From Rhabdophis nuchalis (taxonomy: Eukaryota > Chordata > Lepidosauria > Squamata > Natricidae), in NCBI GenBank assembly GCA_039707465.1, contig CM077645.1:141193503-141257502 (forward strand): DNA of 64,000 bases, written 5' to 3'. Below the pieces are notes generated by a model, which worked only from the letters and a program-made list of their open reading frames with translations, was not told where the DNA came from and did no database searches. Shown here in pieces: positions 1-11,837 of the stretch; positions within the stretch are counted from its first letter, which is position 1; each line of letters opens with the position of its first letter. The translations under genes were made by a program, and so were the position numbers.

Positions 1-923
1 AACATAACTAGTTCTATTTCTGTAGAGCATACAACCACTTGGGGTCCTAAGCCAAATTTTGCTTTCTGATATATGCCTTGCTTTATGCCAGCCAAGAATT
101 CTTGTGAGAAACAAAATTTCCAGCCATGAGATTAGAGATGATGAAAAAGAAATGAAAATATGCCAGATAAAAAAGAAGGGGGAGGACCCATTTCACTCTG
201 TTCTATTCTAATTGCAGAGGATCCTAGTGATAATGGAGAAAGGGCATAATAACTATTTAAAATGATCTTCTAGTTTGCTGCTGACTCACAGTGCAGACTG
301 CATTTGTTCCATGCCTTCGTATATTATATTCATTGTGGCCTCCCGGAAAATGTTCTTGCCCTTATTATTTCCTCTTTGGTCAGATGTTACTAATGAGGTC
401 ATTAATTTTTTAGTCCTGTGGTTACCCAGAGGTTGTTCTCTTCCAGAGCTGAGTAAATGATTTGGAAAGATTTTCTTTCATAAAGCTCCTTGTGGGATGG
501 GTCTGTAGACCCAGCTATAAATAGTACACTCATCCAGGCAGGTGTGTCCCCTCTTAGAATTAATATTTTGCTACACACAAAGCTTATAAGAGGTATATTT
601 ATATTACTGATACAAATTATTTTAATGTCATAAAAGTGTACATTTAATTTACTGCCTGGTTTTTCAGCTTAAGGGATGTATAAGTTGTTGTAAATTCCCC
701 TTCCCTTTAAGAAGTATTTGTACAGATTTATATACACTTTTATGAATACATTTGTATGTACTTTTTATTAATATATACTATAAATATTTGTAATGTTGCT
801 GTTTTGATTTGAAAATGCATTATATTAGGAACCTATATTGGCATAAACATTAAGAAAAATGTGAACCAAAGTTGTTATATTAGGAAAATGTTATATAAAC
901 AGATGTGGTTCAGTTTAGGGTTG
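1..923. other. No gene recognised, AT-rich
   Basis: I see no gene, splice-flanked open frame or recognisable repeat. Short open frames here (for example 275-460) have no family signature. Confidence 0.6.
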
Positions 924-931
924 CTTTAGAG

Positions 932-1023
932 CAGGGGTCCCCAACCTTTGCAGCTTTGCTGGCTGGAGAAGTCTGGGAGCTGAAGTCCTTCAGACTTAAA
1001 GTTGCAAAGGTTGGGGACCCCTG
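932..1023. mobile_element. Short non-autonomous hAT element (92 bp)
   Basis: Terminal inverted repeats begin CAGGGGTCCCCAACCTTTGC and end with its complement. The element is flanked by a perfect 8-bp target duplication, CTTTAGAG, at 924-931 and 1024-1031. The 8-bp duplication and CAGGGGTC ends are typical of hAT transposons. It has no coding capacity and would need a transposase from elsewhere. The interior resembles a degraded sequence at 36236-36336. Confidence 0.9.
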
Positions 1024-1031
1024 CTTTAGAG

Positions 1032-1948
1032 GGATGTTTGTTCTTTAAATTCAGCATGGCTGAACTGTGCAGTTATTCCCTCTTCTTAAAGAAAACACTT
1101 TCATAACTATCTAAACATTTCAGTGATTGCTGAGAGATAAGTTGCTTTTTGCCTCTGAACTGCTTGCCTATGTTGGGAATGATGGCAGAGGAACTGTACT
1201 GCCAGCAAAATGCCTTGGGGTAAAATAGCAAATCATCTTATGAATAAAGGGGACAAATTTGTTGGGTCAGCAAAATGACTGACAGAGCAGCACAGATGTG
1301 CAGCCTAGCTAAGTGCTTTTGGAAAGTGAAGCTGGGCCAATTTATGATTCTATTTGAAATAACTGCATTTTCACCCTGTTCAGTGGGTTAATTAAGCCCC
1401 AAGTCATACTTCTGAATTTTCTCAGATTAATTAATTACAGAACGCTTATAAAATCAATACAGGGGAAAGAAGAAACAGAATATTAAGAGAAAATAGAAAG
1501 TCATACACTTTGTGAGAGAGACAGAACTACTATAAGAGGATAAAAGGCTTGTGTTAATTGGCTTCAGTAATGGCTTTTGATGGAGAAGGCCCATGAGTTC
1601 CATTCAAAGTTCTAGTCCTGAAAACAAATCCCCTACTCTGAAATTTCTTAGTTTCAGTGTTTTGCACCAAATCGTGGTTGGTCATGATTTGGGGGGTGTT
1701 TGTGTGTGCGAGCAGAAATAGGAGAAACTAAAGATTACCTCTCAAGCTTAAAATATATAGCCTGCTACTGAAAATTGCAAATATAGTCTGTGGATTAAAT
1801 ATATATTCTTGACAGTAAATATATATTTGAGAACAAGAAAGTTTTAATGGAGGCTGTCTTGGCAACTCTACAAGGGGTCTCAAGGGGTCTTAAGCTAGCA
1901 AGAAAAATGAAAGATTGTTCAGATTTCAAATTCAGGTTTTGGAGAAGA
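1032..1948. other. No gene recognised
   Basis: AT-rich sequence with no recognisable gene or repeat. Confidence 0.55.
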
Positions 1949-2943
1949 TACCATATTTTTCGGAGTATAAAACACACTTTTTTTCCTCTAAAAAGAGGCT
2001 GAAAATCTGGGTGTGTCTTATACATCGAATACAGCATTTTTTGCCTCCTGAAACCCCACCCCTTCACCAAAATGGCCACGCGCATACCCTTATGGAGGCT
2101 TCCAGAGAGCTCCTGGGGGCTGGAGAGGGCAGAAATGAGCAAAAAACAGGGCATTTTTACCCCCCCCCCCCAGCCCCAGCAGCATTCTATAAGCCTCCAT
2201 AAGGCTATGCATGCTATTTTTTGAGCAAAAAATGGCCTGTTTTCACGAAAACAACCAGGCCATTTTTCCTCGTTTCCCCCCCCCCCCCAGGAGCACTCTG
2301 CAAGCCTCCCCAAGGCTGTTCATGCCTTTTATTTGGGGAAAAAAACGGGCCCATTTTCATGAAAAACGGGCCATTGGGGGGAGGCTTGCAAAGTGTAAAA
2401 AGGGCTTTTGTCCCCTTTTGAAGAGCTGTTTAGTTAGAGTGATTGATGAGAATTACGTTGGTCAAGTACTGTGCCTGCAGAAATAAAGATTTGTTCCAAA
2501 GGTGGTCAGTGATTTCCTTCTCCAGCACATGGGTAAATACACCTGGAAACATCTACCTACCTACCTACCTACCTACCTACCTACCTACCTACCTACCTAC
2601 CTACCTACCTACTCTCTCTCTCTATCTACCTATCTACTGTATTTCTCTCTCTCTGTTTCTCTATTTTTCTCTCTCTATCTCTCTACTTGTTACCTATCTA
2701 CGCTCTCTCTTTCCCTACCTACTGTATTTCTCTCTCTCTCTATTTCTCTCTCTATCCCTCTACCTACTTATCTATCTACACACACTCTCTCTCCCTACTT
2801 TCCTACCTACTGTATTTTTCTCTCTTTCTCTCCCTCTCTATCCCTCTATCTATCTACCTACCTACTTTTTAAAACAATTTGCCCCTTCAAAACCTGGGTG
2901 CTTCTTATACTCCGGTGCATCTTATACTCCGAAAAGTACCGTA
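1949..2943. mobile_element. Inverted-repeat DNA element (995 bp) with internal repeats
   Basis: The left end reads TACCATATTTTTCGGAGTAT and the right end is an imperfect inverse (CGGAGTATAAGATGCACC followed outward by TACGGTA). A second CTTATACTCC motif lies just inside the right end. Such TTTTCGGAGTATAAG ends are common on vertebrate MITE-like DNA transposons; I cannot name the superfamily. The interior holds about three diverged units of roughly 110-120 bp (near 2041-2160, 2160-2270 and 2277-2390; 'AAGCCTCCxxAAGGCT' recurs) and then a CTAC/CTCT microsatellite. No transposase is seen. Open frames inside are repeat artefacts. Confidence 0.65.
2552..2868 (+). repeat. (CTAC)n and CT-rich compound microsatellite
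   Basis: A pure CTAC run of about 60 bp is followed by alternating blocks of CTCTCT and 'TATCCCTCTACCTAC' with 'CTACTGTATTTCTCTC' joints. The same compound pattern recurs at 42604-43034 and 54403-54600 inside a different element family. Confidence 0.9.
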
Positions 2944-3533
2944 AATAACCTTATTTTCATAAACTCCTTAATCAGGCTCTGCTCCTTTTTCCTTCCCCAC
3001 TAGCATCCTGAATCCACTATATATGGTTTTTCTGTACTACTTATTTTATTAATGCAATTTAGAAACAGTTGCAACAGCCAAATATTACACCAAAATAGCT
3101 CTGCAGATTGCTTAATAAAAGTTATTGAACATAATCTCCTGAAGGAAAAGAATAAAACGTAATCTTCAACTATATTCTTTTGCAAAATTGAGGATGCTTC
3201 CAGTGAGGTATGTCAAAGTGATGTCCCATGGAAAAGCAGATCACCTTACAGCTAAAAAGCACCTAGATGCTGGATCTAGTCTGTCCAACATTCTCTCCAG
3301 ACTAAGGAGAAATCTTGAGATTACCCATGTGTACTCTAGACAGCCCCCCCGTCCGCAAATACCTGGGAGTCATGGGCTTCTATCCAGTTCAGAGTCTTTA
3401 ATGTAGCTTTGACTAAACTCTTTATCATTTTGGAGTTTACTTTTTTAAAACTGCTTGTTAAATGTTGAAAACTTTTAGAAGTGCTAATCCAATGTTATTC
3501 ACTGGGTGAGTTCTCTTTCAATCCATTAATAGT
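2944..3533. other. No gene recognised
   Basis: No gene or named repeat seen. Short open frames on both strands lack motifs. Confidence 0.5.
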
Positions 3534-3712
3534 ACTAGCAATAGCACTTATACTTATATACTGCTTCACATGTTTTACAGTTCTTTAAGCAGTTTACAGA
3601 GTCAGCATATTGCTCCCAACAAACTGGGTCCTAATTTTACCAACCTCAGAAGGATAGAAGACTGAGTCAACCTTGACCCTGCACTCTAACCACTGTGCCA
3701 CCACAGTTCTTA
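3534..3712 (-). mobile_element. tRNA-derived SINE (truncated)
   Basis: Read on the minus strand it has a tRNA-like head (GTGGCACAGTGGTTAGAGTG, an A-box), a middle containing CAACCTTGACTC, and a 3' end reading TATATAAGTATAAGTGCTATTGC. A longer copy of the same family is at 27706-27932. This copy lacks part of the box B region. Confidence 0.75.
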
Positions 3713-3859
3713 AGAAAGACAATTTCAAGTGTAAAGTTTTCTAAGAATTTATTTTTTAGAATATACAGCAAAAGGGTTATTGTATATGATTACGTTTGCC
3801 TTTAAAAATTTTTTAAACAGTTTAAAGTCTTAGATGGACTTGACTTAAGACTTTGAAGT

Positions 3860-4470
3860 TAATTGAAAGGAACCTTTCTCTTGAGAAAATTGCCTTGTTT
3901 ATATTTGGAAACTGATATGAATTTGAAGATTGGACAATGGAGGGCATCAGAAGGAAATGTTTGAGTTATTTAAGCCTATAGTGAAATCAGAAAGTATTGA
4001 AGAACAATATTTATTGAATAAAAGTTAAATTGACTTACAGGTGGATTAAAAAATGTAACCTACAACAAAGAGATGGGAATAATGGATTTATGGATGAGAT
4101 TCGATAAAGATTTAAAATAAAGATGTACAAATAAATCAATAAACTGGTGTGGATGATTTTTTTTAAGACTTACCAAAGGGATTTGGAGCGGGAGCTGCCC
4201 CACTGGAATTAAAAAAAAGGTCCTGATAAAGATAACTTTAAGAGGTGAAACAACGAAAGTATAAGAAAATAGATGTTAGAACTTTCTTTGAGGAATTTAA
4301 AGATTGTTGGGAGAGAAAAAAAGAAAAAAGGAAAAGTAGTTTTAGAAATGGAATTAAGCCACCTTTTCTTTTAAAAGACGTGAATTGTGATGAGACAGGA
4401 ATTCCTGTGAATGGAGAGATTGTTATTTTTCCAATAACAGTCGTTTACTCTGATTTAAGTACACCATAAA
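3860..4470 (+). repeat. Possible degenerate L1-like sequence
   Basis: A-rich plus-strand sequence with lysine- and glutamate-rich broken frames (one of 74 codons at 4245-4469). It is similar in feel to the purine-rich part of the 7533-10324 insertion. There are many stops and no diagnostic domain. It could equally be ordinary AT-rich DNA. Confidence 0.25.
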
Positions 4471-4555
4471 TGTCACACATCATCATCTTCTTTTAACAAC
4501 GCTATAATCCCTTGTCTGGGCAACTGTGTTTTAATGGTTGGATGCTCTTTCTGTC

Positions 4556-4697
4556 ACCAATGCAGAGTTTTGTTCAGCAGATATATTCTCATTGTGCCCA
4601 GAGAGAGAAATATCTGCCTCTACCTAGGATTGAACCCACAGCCTCCTGATTGTGAGGTGAAAGCTTCACCTCTACGCCACCGCACCACTCCCACCAT
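4556..4697 (-). mobile_element. tRNA-derived SINE
   Basis: The minus strand reads GCGGTGGCGTAGAGGTGAAG (A-box-like), then a B-box-like GGGTTCAATCCTAGGTAGAG, then CAGATATTTCTCTCTCTGGGC. This is a pol III promoter arrangement with an unrelated tail. The head resembles the SINE at 20722-20868. Confidence 0.75.
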
Positions 4698-6724
4698 AAA
4701 TGTCAAACATGACATGCCCAAACTCAAAAGATGCAAAACTGCTTTCACTAGCTCACAGACTTTATCTCAAAGAACCTTTATATGGACAGGTTTGTTTCCT
4801 ATGCAATAACTAAACTGGTAGCTATATTTGCTTATAAAGCACACTTGAAGGATTTGTTCTTTGTCAACTCACTGTAAATAGATTTGATCTAAACTTTATG
4901 TACAAAGAGGCATTTTGGAATAGTTTACTTCTCTGCATTTTGTGACGCAATTCTTTTCTAATAAAATAATTCCACAAATATCTATTTTGTGAGAAAATAT
5001 GTTCAACATGATGTATCGAAATGTGTATTATCTTTTTATCCATTAATGCTGAAACTGTACATAAATGTAGAAAGAAGATGAAATTTTTAAAGGATGAATA
5101 GCTACAAAATGAGCATGGATTGGAAAAAAGCTTAGTTTGGCCATCCATTATTCCTAAAGTGTGGCTGATTTCTAATTGCTGAAACAATTAGCTGAATTTG
5201 AGATGTAAGCATTCCAAGCATGTTGGACATCGTCACTAAAATGAGTGCTTCTAAGATGAACACCAAATGATTTCACTAATAAGAATATTTCTTGGCCTCA
5301 TAGCTACTGTTGTACACTCTGTCCCATTGCATTTAAATTGCTAGACTACTAAAGATACAATTTAAAACTGGGAATGTCAGGAAAAAGGGGTTTATGCAGG
5401 CATAACACTCATATAAGATAAATCTTATTTTTTAAAGGAGGGAAGTGAGCCTTGAGAAGAATAATTAGCAGAAAAGCAATTTTTTCCTACAATTATTTCT
5501 TACAATTCTCTCCTTCCTATGTATGGCCCTCAAGAACCACTTCAAATATTGAAGTATAATGCTTGTGGTTATGAGTACAAATGATTGTCAACCAGGTGTG
5601 CTATTTAAAGTTAATTAGTCAACACCGGGTAATGCCATGGGACTTAAAGCAACATCAACTTGCAGATGCATGATCAGTTGAAGATAATCAAAGAAAGAGG
5701 GAAAAGGAACTGGAATGAGGAAAAAGGAAGGAAAAAAAATAGAGGCATAAAGAAACTAGGTTATTAATTAATCTAAATGAATTGTCATTGTGTCTTCAAA
5801 TGGATAAAAATCATACCGTGTAGCAAAGCCATTTAAGATGTCTAACCCAAGACATGAACAAAACCATTCTCGTGTATCTTGTCCAAACTGGATGCTTTGT
5901 TTTAGTGATTGTGTGACGAATGGATTAGATTTGAGGCTAGATCTCTTAGTACATACCTTACCCAATTCCTTACTAACGTGCTCATTTATACTGGAATTGT
6001 TGCTATCACTGAGATAGCAATGGAAGACTTGTGTGTATGCATTTATGTGTGCATCAGTATATGTGTGAATGTGTATTTACATGAATATGTGTATGTATAT
6101 GTGTATATACACATACTTGTCCTTAAATTGGTGTTGAATCTTAGCAACCATAAAAGTAGATTTTGTCCAGGAATGAAAATGAATAAATGACTGACTGACT
6201 GACTCCAGCAATTTTTGAATTGACAGCTATTTTGAAACTATCTCCATGCAGATAATTTTGTGTGGAATATTAAACTGTGAAAAGTATATTTCAAAAAATA
6301 TTCTGCACTCATAAAAGTGCAAAATGCAAAATATAAACATGTTCCCACCATATTAACCCATGTAAAGTAAATTATATTTTATTTAAAATGAACAGCAGAT
6401 GGCACTTTCCAAATATGCTGCAAACTTCAATGATTTTTTCTTGCATATATTCAAAATTATATTTTTTTTAAAAATGAAAGGAAATCAAGAAAAGGTAGCC
6501 AGAAGAGGAACTATGGACAGCATCCCAGTTAATAACTATTGATTTAGATGGTTAAATTTCGAAAGTGGTACGGGACACTTAATACTTGCATTATAAAGAC
6601 CCAAAGATCAAGATAGACTTAATTTGAGTAGTTCTACTCCTACGAAGTCTGTCAATATAAATTGGTTGTGTTACCTATTTGTAAAGTGACAGAAATTTCA
6701 GTTGCCTTACTAAACTAAAGAAGA
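4698..6724. other. No gene recognised
   Basis: AT-rich sequence without recognisable genes. It contains a short (TGAC)n run near 6187-6204 and a GTAT/TGTA-rich patch near 6030-6115. Confidence 0.5.
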
Positions 6725-7455
6725 GAGATGTACATTTACCTCTGTACATAAATGGCGTGGAGATGGAGATGGTTGGTAGTATTAAATTTCTGGGAATTTA
6801 TATCTCAGAGGACCTCTCATGGACCACGAATGCTAACATGCTTGTAAAGAAAGCGCAGAAGAGACTGTGCTTCCTGAGAATGCTAAGGAAGATAAATCTA
6901 TCTCAGCATCTACTTCTGTCCTACTATCACAGCACTATTGAGAGTGTCCTGACATACGGCATTCTTGCATGGTATGGCAGCTGCTCTGCAGTGGACAAAA
7001 AATCTCTACAGAGAATCGTTAAAACTGCCCAGAATATCACCGGGCTCCAGCTACCAGTCCTGGATGACATCTTCACATCTCGCTGTTTGAGGAAGTTGCA
7101 TAACATTCTCGGAGACTCTTCCCATCCTGCTTACCTTATCTTTTTAGATTGCTGCTTTCTGGCAGAAGACACAGACCAATTAAAACTAGGACCACACATC
7201 TTCTGAATAGCTTTTATCCCAGAGCTATAATTGCACTCAACAATGAACTACAGGGTCACCTTCAGTGAGCTATTGGACAGCAGTACTTGGTCTGTTGTGT
7301 GGATGTTTGGATGGTGTAGGGGTGGGGATTTTTGGGTGGGTGGGGTGTGTTTTGGGAATTGTTATGTGTGTTGGACCTGGTCTCTGAATATTATGTGAAT
7401 TTTGTTGTATGTGTAAACTGTGTATATACGTACAATGACAGTAAAGTAAAGTAAA
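6725..7455 (+). mobile_element. Rex1-like LINE, 5'-truncated 3' end
   Basis: A 5'-truncated non-LTR retrotransposon. It contains the C-terminal part of a reverse transcriptase frame (6757-7206), then a 3' region ending in ACAATGACAGTAAAGTAAAG with a short (GTAAA)n tail, as in Rex1/Babar LINEs. A similar 'ACAATGACAATAAAG' tail is at 39925-39992. Confidence 0.7.
6757..7206 (+). pseudogene. Rex1-like reverse transcriptase C-terminal fragment
   Basis: The 149-codon frame carries IKFLGIYISEDLSW, followed by KKAQKRLCFLRMLRK, then IESVLTYGILAWYG and LQRIVKTAQNITG. These match the thumb and post-RT region of Rex1/CR1-group LINEs, in the usual order. The fingers and palm, with the catalytic aspartates, lie upstream and are absent, so this is a 5'-truncated remnant. 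After 'GDSSHPAYL' the expected sequence continues in another frame (GRRHRPIKTRTTHLLNSF can be read near 7155-7210), so there is a frameshift near 7140. It has no host function that I can see. Confidence 0.7.
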
Positions 7456-7517
7456 CACACAAAATGTTTGATGAAAAAATGTTAACAAGAGGAAATCTCT
7501 CAACTGGAAATTGAAAA

Positions 7518-7532
7518 CTTCAGGACTCTCTT
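7518..7532. repeat. Target site duplication, left copy
   Basis: CTTCAGGACTCTCTT here is identical to 10325-10339. The pair brackets the 7533-10324 insertion. Confidence 0.85.
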
Positions 7533-8255
7533 TTTTATTAAAGTTTTTTTTCCCATTTTTCATAACATATAATCACATGTATACTATTACATAACCAACA
7601 TCATATTGTATTATTAAATGTTTACATCAATTCATCTTACCAACAACTCCCAAAAACCAATTATTGACTCTCCATATACCATATTTGTACTTGATCCATC
7701 ATTTTCTTCTCCCTCTCACCTCCCCCTCCCTACCTCCTTTCTTCCCTCTGACTTTCTCTTCTCAACTTCCCTTTCCTCTGTCCTTCTCCTCCCTCCACTT
7801 ACCACTCCTCATTTCTCTTCTTCTCTTCCCCCCTTGCACTCTCTCCTATCCCTCTCTTCTTCCCTTACCTTTCTCCTCTACTTCCCACTCTTCATCTCGT
7901 TTACATGGTGTATTTCAGCTTCTGAGCATGCTCCCTTTTATGTTGATGGTATTTATAATTCTTTTTCAATATGCATATTTAAGTAAAAAAATGTGATATA
8001 ACAGAAAAGTATACATATATAGTCATTGCACTTTTAACCCCTCCCCCCAACCTAATTTTGGTCAAGCTGTAGACCTGGTTACAATTCCCAGCTATTCTCA
8101 TTATTATCTTTATATAGTTATACATCCTTACATGCCCTCAATTTGTGATTTGACAGGAAGTTCTTCAGCTAGACAGACATGGGGGTTGTGAGCTCTCAAG
8201 AGCCTTACATGAACCCTGACTGACAAACCAATTAGAGGTCCATTTGGACCAGAAC

Positions 8256-8273
8256 TCCCCCCCCCGGGGGGGG
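8256..8273. repeat. Poly-C / poly-G palindromic tract
   Basis: A run of C is followed directly by a run of G, forming a self-complementary GC tract inside the L1-like insertion. Confidence 0.8.
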
Positions 8274-8551
8274 AAGTGTGAAGAGGACAGCATCTCATTA
8301 GACCCAGGGGAAGGCAACGCATCCCTTGCAGGTCAGAGATTTGTCTTTTGAAGTGGAGTCAGGGCAACAACCTATAAATATGGCTGACAAGATGCTGAAC
8401 TTCTTGTCAAAGCAAAAGGAACAGGAGAGTTTGGAAGAGATGAATGGCCAGTAAGATAATTTATCTAATCCACAGCCATAAATAAAACCTGGAAAAGGCA
8501 AAGAAATCTTGAGAATATAAATAATTTTGATGGTCAGATCAGGACTTTTCC

Positions 8552-8657
<106 letters not shown>

Positions 8658-9160
8658 GGAAAATGGAGGGTTGAAACAACCCCCCCCCCCAAAGTTATTT
8701 ACTTGAAACAATTTTGGACAGAAAGGAGAAAGCAGAGAAATGACAAACCCACTCAAACATAAACTTTAAATTTGGTTTTGGATTTGGAAAAGAAACCAAA
8801 CACTTTGAAAGATTTATTCTGTTTGAACTTTTTCCAATTGATAAATCTTAACTCCAAAAAATAAAGAAGCACTTCTTCTTACTGATAACTGATAACCTAA
8901 CTTTGACTATGCAGGAAGATTTAATTAACCAACTACCATAAATCAGAACTTTGAAAAGTAGGAAGCAAAGGAAAATACCCGAATCTCACTGATCGCAAGC
9001 CTGTTTCAAGTGATATATTGTGAGCAGTTGTAAGAGATCAGACTTGGTAAGGGAAAGAATAATAACAGAATAATAATGGAATCCAAACTGGGAAATACAA
9101 AGGGGGTTTGTTTTGTTTTTTTGCTTTCTTCTTCTTCCTTTTTTTCGCTCGGCAAAAGAG

Positions 9161-9400
9161 TAAGATGGCCCCAGCTTCTCTTCCGGTTTGAATTTAAGGT
9201 GGTTCAGAGTCTCGAAGTGGGATTTGTACAACTAACTGCAATTTTGGATCTGGACATTAAGGTAGAACAAAAGACTAAGATGGCCACCATTGTTTTTCCC
9301 CACAGCAATTGAAGCAGTCAAACTTAAGGTGGAACAGAACTTTAAAATAAGAATTGCATAAGTGTATAATTAACTGTAACTTTGGAACTGGACATCATGG
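9161..9400 (+). repeat. Two diverged tandem units of about 115-130 bp
   Basis: TAAGATGGCC recurs at 9161 and 9276. TTAAGGTGG recurs at 9194 and 9324, each followed by CTAACTGCAATTTTGGATCT-like and ACTGTAACTTTGGAACTGGA-like sequence. The pattern resembles tandem promoter monomers of some L1 5' UTRs, but only two units are visible. Confidence 0.55.
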
Positions 9401-10324
9401 AAAACTGGGAATTTGAAGAACTATGTGGATTTTTAAAGAATATACATAAATCAGTAAAATAAGTAAAATCAAGCCTAATTAGAATTTTGAATCCAGAGAA
9501 GCAGAGAAGATGGGGGTGAAACATTGAAGGGGTAGAAGCAGGGGAAATAAAAGGCAGACAAAAAACTCCTTTGGTCCTGGCAATGGTGTAGGGAAAATTG
9601 TGAAAAGGGGAGGTGTCCCAACAAAAGGGAAAAGAAAGCTGACAAAAGTGATCTTGGAGGCTGTTAGTGGTAAAATGAAAATTGAAACAGGAGGTTATCC
9701 CCCACAAGGAGGAATATAAATTATTCCTTTGGTCACCTGGGGAAATTTGAAGAGAGTGGATGTGTTAAAATAAAGAAAAGGGAGAAGACAGGAACAGAGA
9801 AGTGGTGCAAAAGACTTACCAGGAAAAATTCAGATAATTAGAAACTACTATATGAGAAAATATAAAGTTAAGATAAGGGCTTTATTCCTAAATATTATAA
9901 TAAAATGGAGTTGCTATCTGGTTGAACATGATAATGAAAAGATCACTAAATAAAAGTTAGAATATAAGGAATATGGATAAATATGAAACTGATATGGGGA
10001 GCTTGTAAAGCAGAGGTTTGTGATTTACCTTTTTAACATAATAATTAAATTGAGTTACAAATTGAGTGAATATGGCAATAGAAGGACAGCTAAGCATGGG
10101 TCAAAATCTATGTAACATGGACATATATAGAACCTTTAAGATGATGAATAAAGTGAGATGTTTACCGCTTGTTACTTTATATAATACATTAAGGGAAGTG
10201 TAATGAACACTGAACAGCTAAGATTGGCATCTAAAGATAACTAAGGGTAACCTAATTCAAGGTATAGAAAAATGGAGAGGGAATATGAAATATATCTACA
10301 ATGGGAAACTATTGTTATAAAAAG

Positions 10325-10339
10325 CTTCAGGACTCTCTT
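10325..10339. repeat. Target site duplication, right copy
   Basis: Identical to 7518-7532; see the L1-like insertion between them. Confidence 0.85.
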
Positions 10340-10805
10340 GAAAGGCTCTCCTCTACATTAGTTTAGGGATCTTCAAGCTCTCATTAGTTAGTCATTGGGA
10401 ACTTATACTAGTTTTTTCTCCATGTATGAAAGACAGATTCTTGCCTGCAGCACATTTAATTAAGAGAACAGTTGGATATTCAATTTTGACAAAGGAAGAA
10501 GAGGTAGTGGAAAATGTTAATATTCTGCAAAATGCTACAGAAATAAAGTTGAGCTAATACACAAAAAAGAAGTGAAATCTATAAAAATCCACACATATCC
10601 TAAAAAAGTTTGGTGGTAACATCTCATGCCCGTTCTGTTCAAAGGATGCCTAAAACATTGCAAAAGAAGCAAGCAGGTCGTTATAAAATGGTGAAAGACT
10701 GTCAAAGGCCAACCTATTCTAAATCATAATTATGTAACTCATCAAATATGTCTCTGCCAGGGGGAAAAAAGGGCTCAATAACTCTTATGACTTGATAGTG
10801 ATTAG
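10340..10805. other. No gene recognised
   Basis: No gene or repeat signature recognised. Confidence 0.5.
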
Positions 10806-11155
10806 AGTTAGCACTTGTTGTTTTAACCCTTCCATCATGTCCGACTCTTGGTGGCTTCATAGGCAAATGCTATCCATGTTACCCTATCAAGCACAGCTTC
10901 TTTCAGTTATTTGATATTTATCTTTGTATCAGTTTTGATGTTGTCAAGGCACTCAGCATGTTCTTTGCTTGTCCCTTCTTCTTATTCCACTAACCATCCC
11001 CAGCATCATTGACTGGTAATCAGTCAATGATGGTAATCACAATTACCATCATTGACTGGTAATTGTGATTTTGGCTTCTAATGACATGTCTGGTTGTATA
11101 TGATTCAGTACCTCTCTGTTGGCTGCTCTGGCTGTGCATGGTATATGCAATAATT
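10806..11155 (+). repeat. Degenerate interspersed repeat (SINE/LINE-tail-like)
   Basis: CATCATGTCCGACTCTTGGTGGCTTCATAG is followed by TTGTCAAGGCACTCAGCATG. 'GTCCGACTC' blocks of this kind occur in old amniote SINE and L2/BovB tail-type repeats. It is too diverged to name. The palindrome at 11021-11058 lies within it. Confidence 0.4.
11021..11058. repeat. Perfect foldback palindrome, 17-bp arms, 4-nt loop
   Basis: The arm CAGTCAATGATGGTAAT at 11021-11037 pairs with ATTACCATCATTGACTG at 11042-11058; the loop is CACA. A further direct copy of ATCATTGACTGGTAAT lies at 11006-11020. This looks like a template-switch inverted duplication rather than a functional hairpin. Confidence 0.9.
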
Positions 11156-11837
11156 TAGGCCAGCAGCACAGTTCAAAGATGTCAATTCTTCTTCAATCAG
11201 TTGTTTTTTGATCAGTTAGCAATTAGGTAAGAAGTTTATAAAACACACCATACTGTAGGTGGAGGACATAAGCAGAGATTGTCTTGGACTTTGGGTCACT
11301 CCCCACCCTCCCTTACACTCAAAAAGAAAAAAATGAGTAGATATTTGCTAAAAAAACCTCAGTTCCTTATAAGATCCCATTATATCTCCCCCAACCTCTA
11401 GGAGGAGTATCCATCTGTAGGAAACAGGGGAATGTTGTTCTTCTCCAAACTTTCCAGGTGGTCCATTGATCACTATGTCCATTTGCAGGCCTTACATTTG
11501 GGAAATAATAGCAATTAAACTGAGAACATATTTGTCTGTTCTATTGCGTTTATTCATTTTTACCTTATTTTGCTATTTTTAAATTCTTTTAAAGATCTTG
11601 GTTTTCTGACTTTTTTAATTTTTCAGTTCATTAGCTGCCTTGTTAATAATTAAATTTCATTATTCAGTTAATTTATTCAGGGTTAAAAAAACTTTGAGAA
11701 ATTACTAATTTCATTGACACCTGACCTCAGTAAAGTTTTCAGAAATAGGCCGTTTGAAGTTGTTATTTAGATTCCAGATAGGTGTTTCAAGGGCTGGGTA
11801 TGTATAAGGTCCTGGTTAGAAAGTAATACCAGCAAAG
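11156..11837. other. No gene recognised
   Basis: AT-rich sequence with no recognisable feature. Confidence 0.5.

Noticed and set aside
2443..3003. 186- and 148-codon frames with YLPTYLPTY and SLSLSL repeats
   Set aside because: They are translations of the CTAC/CTCT microsatellite in different frames, not proteins.
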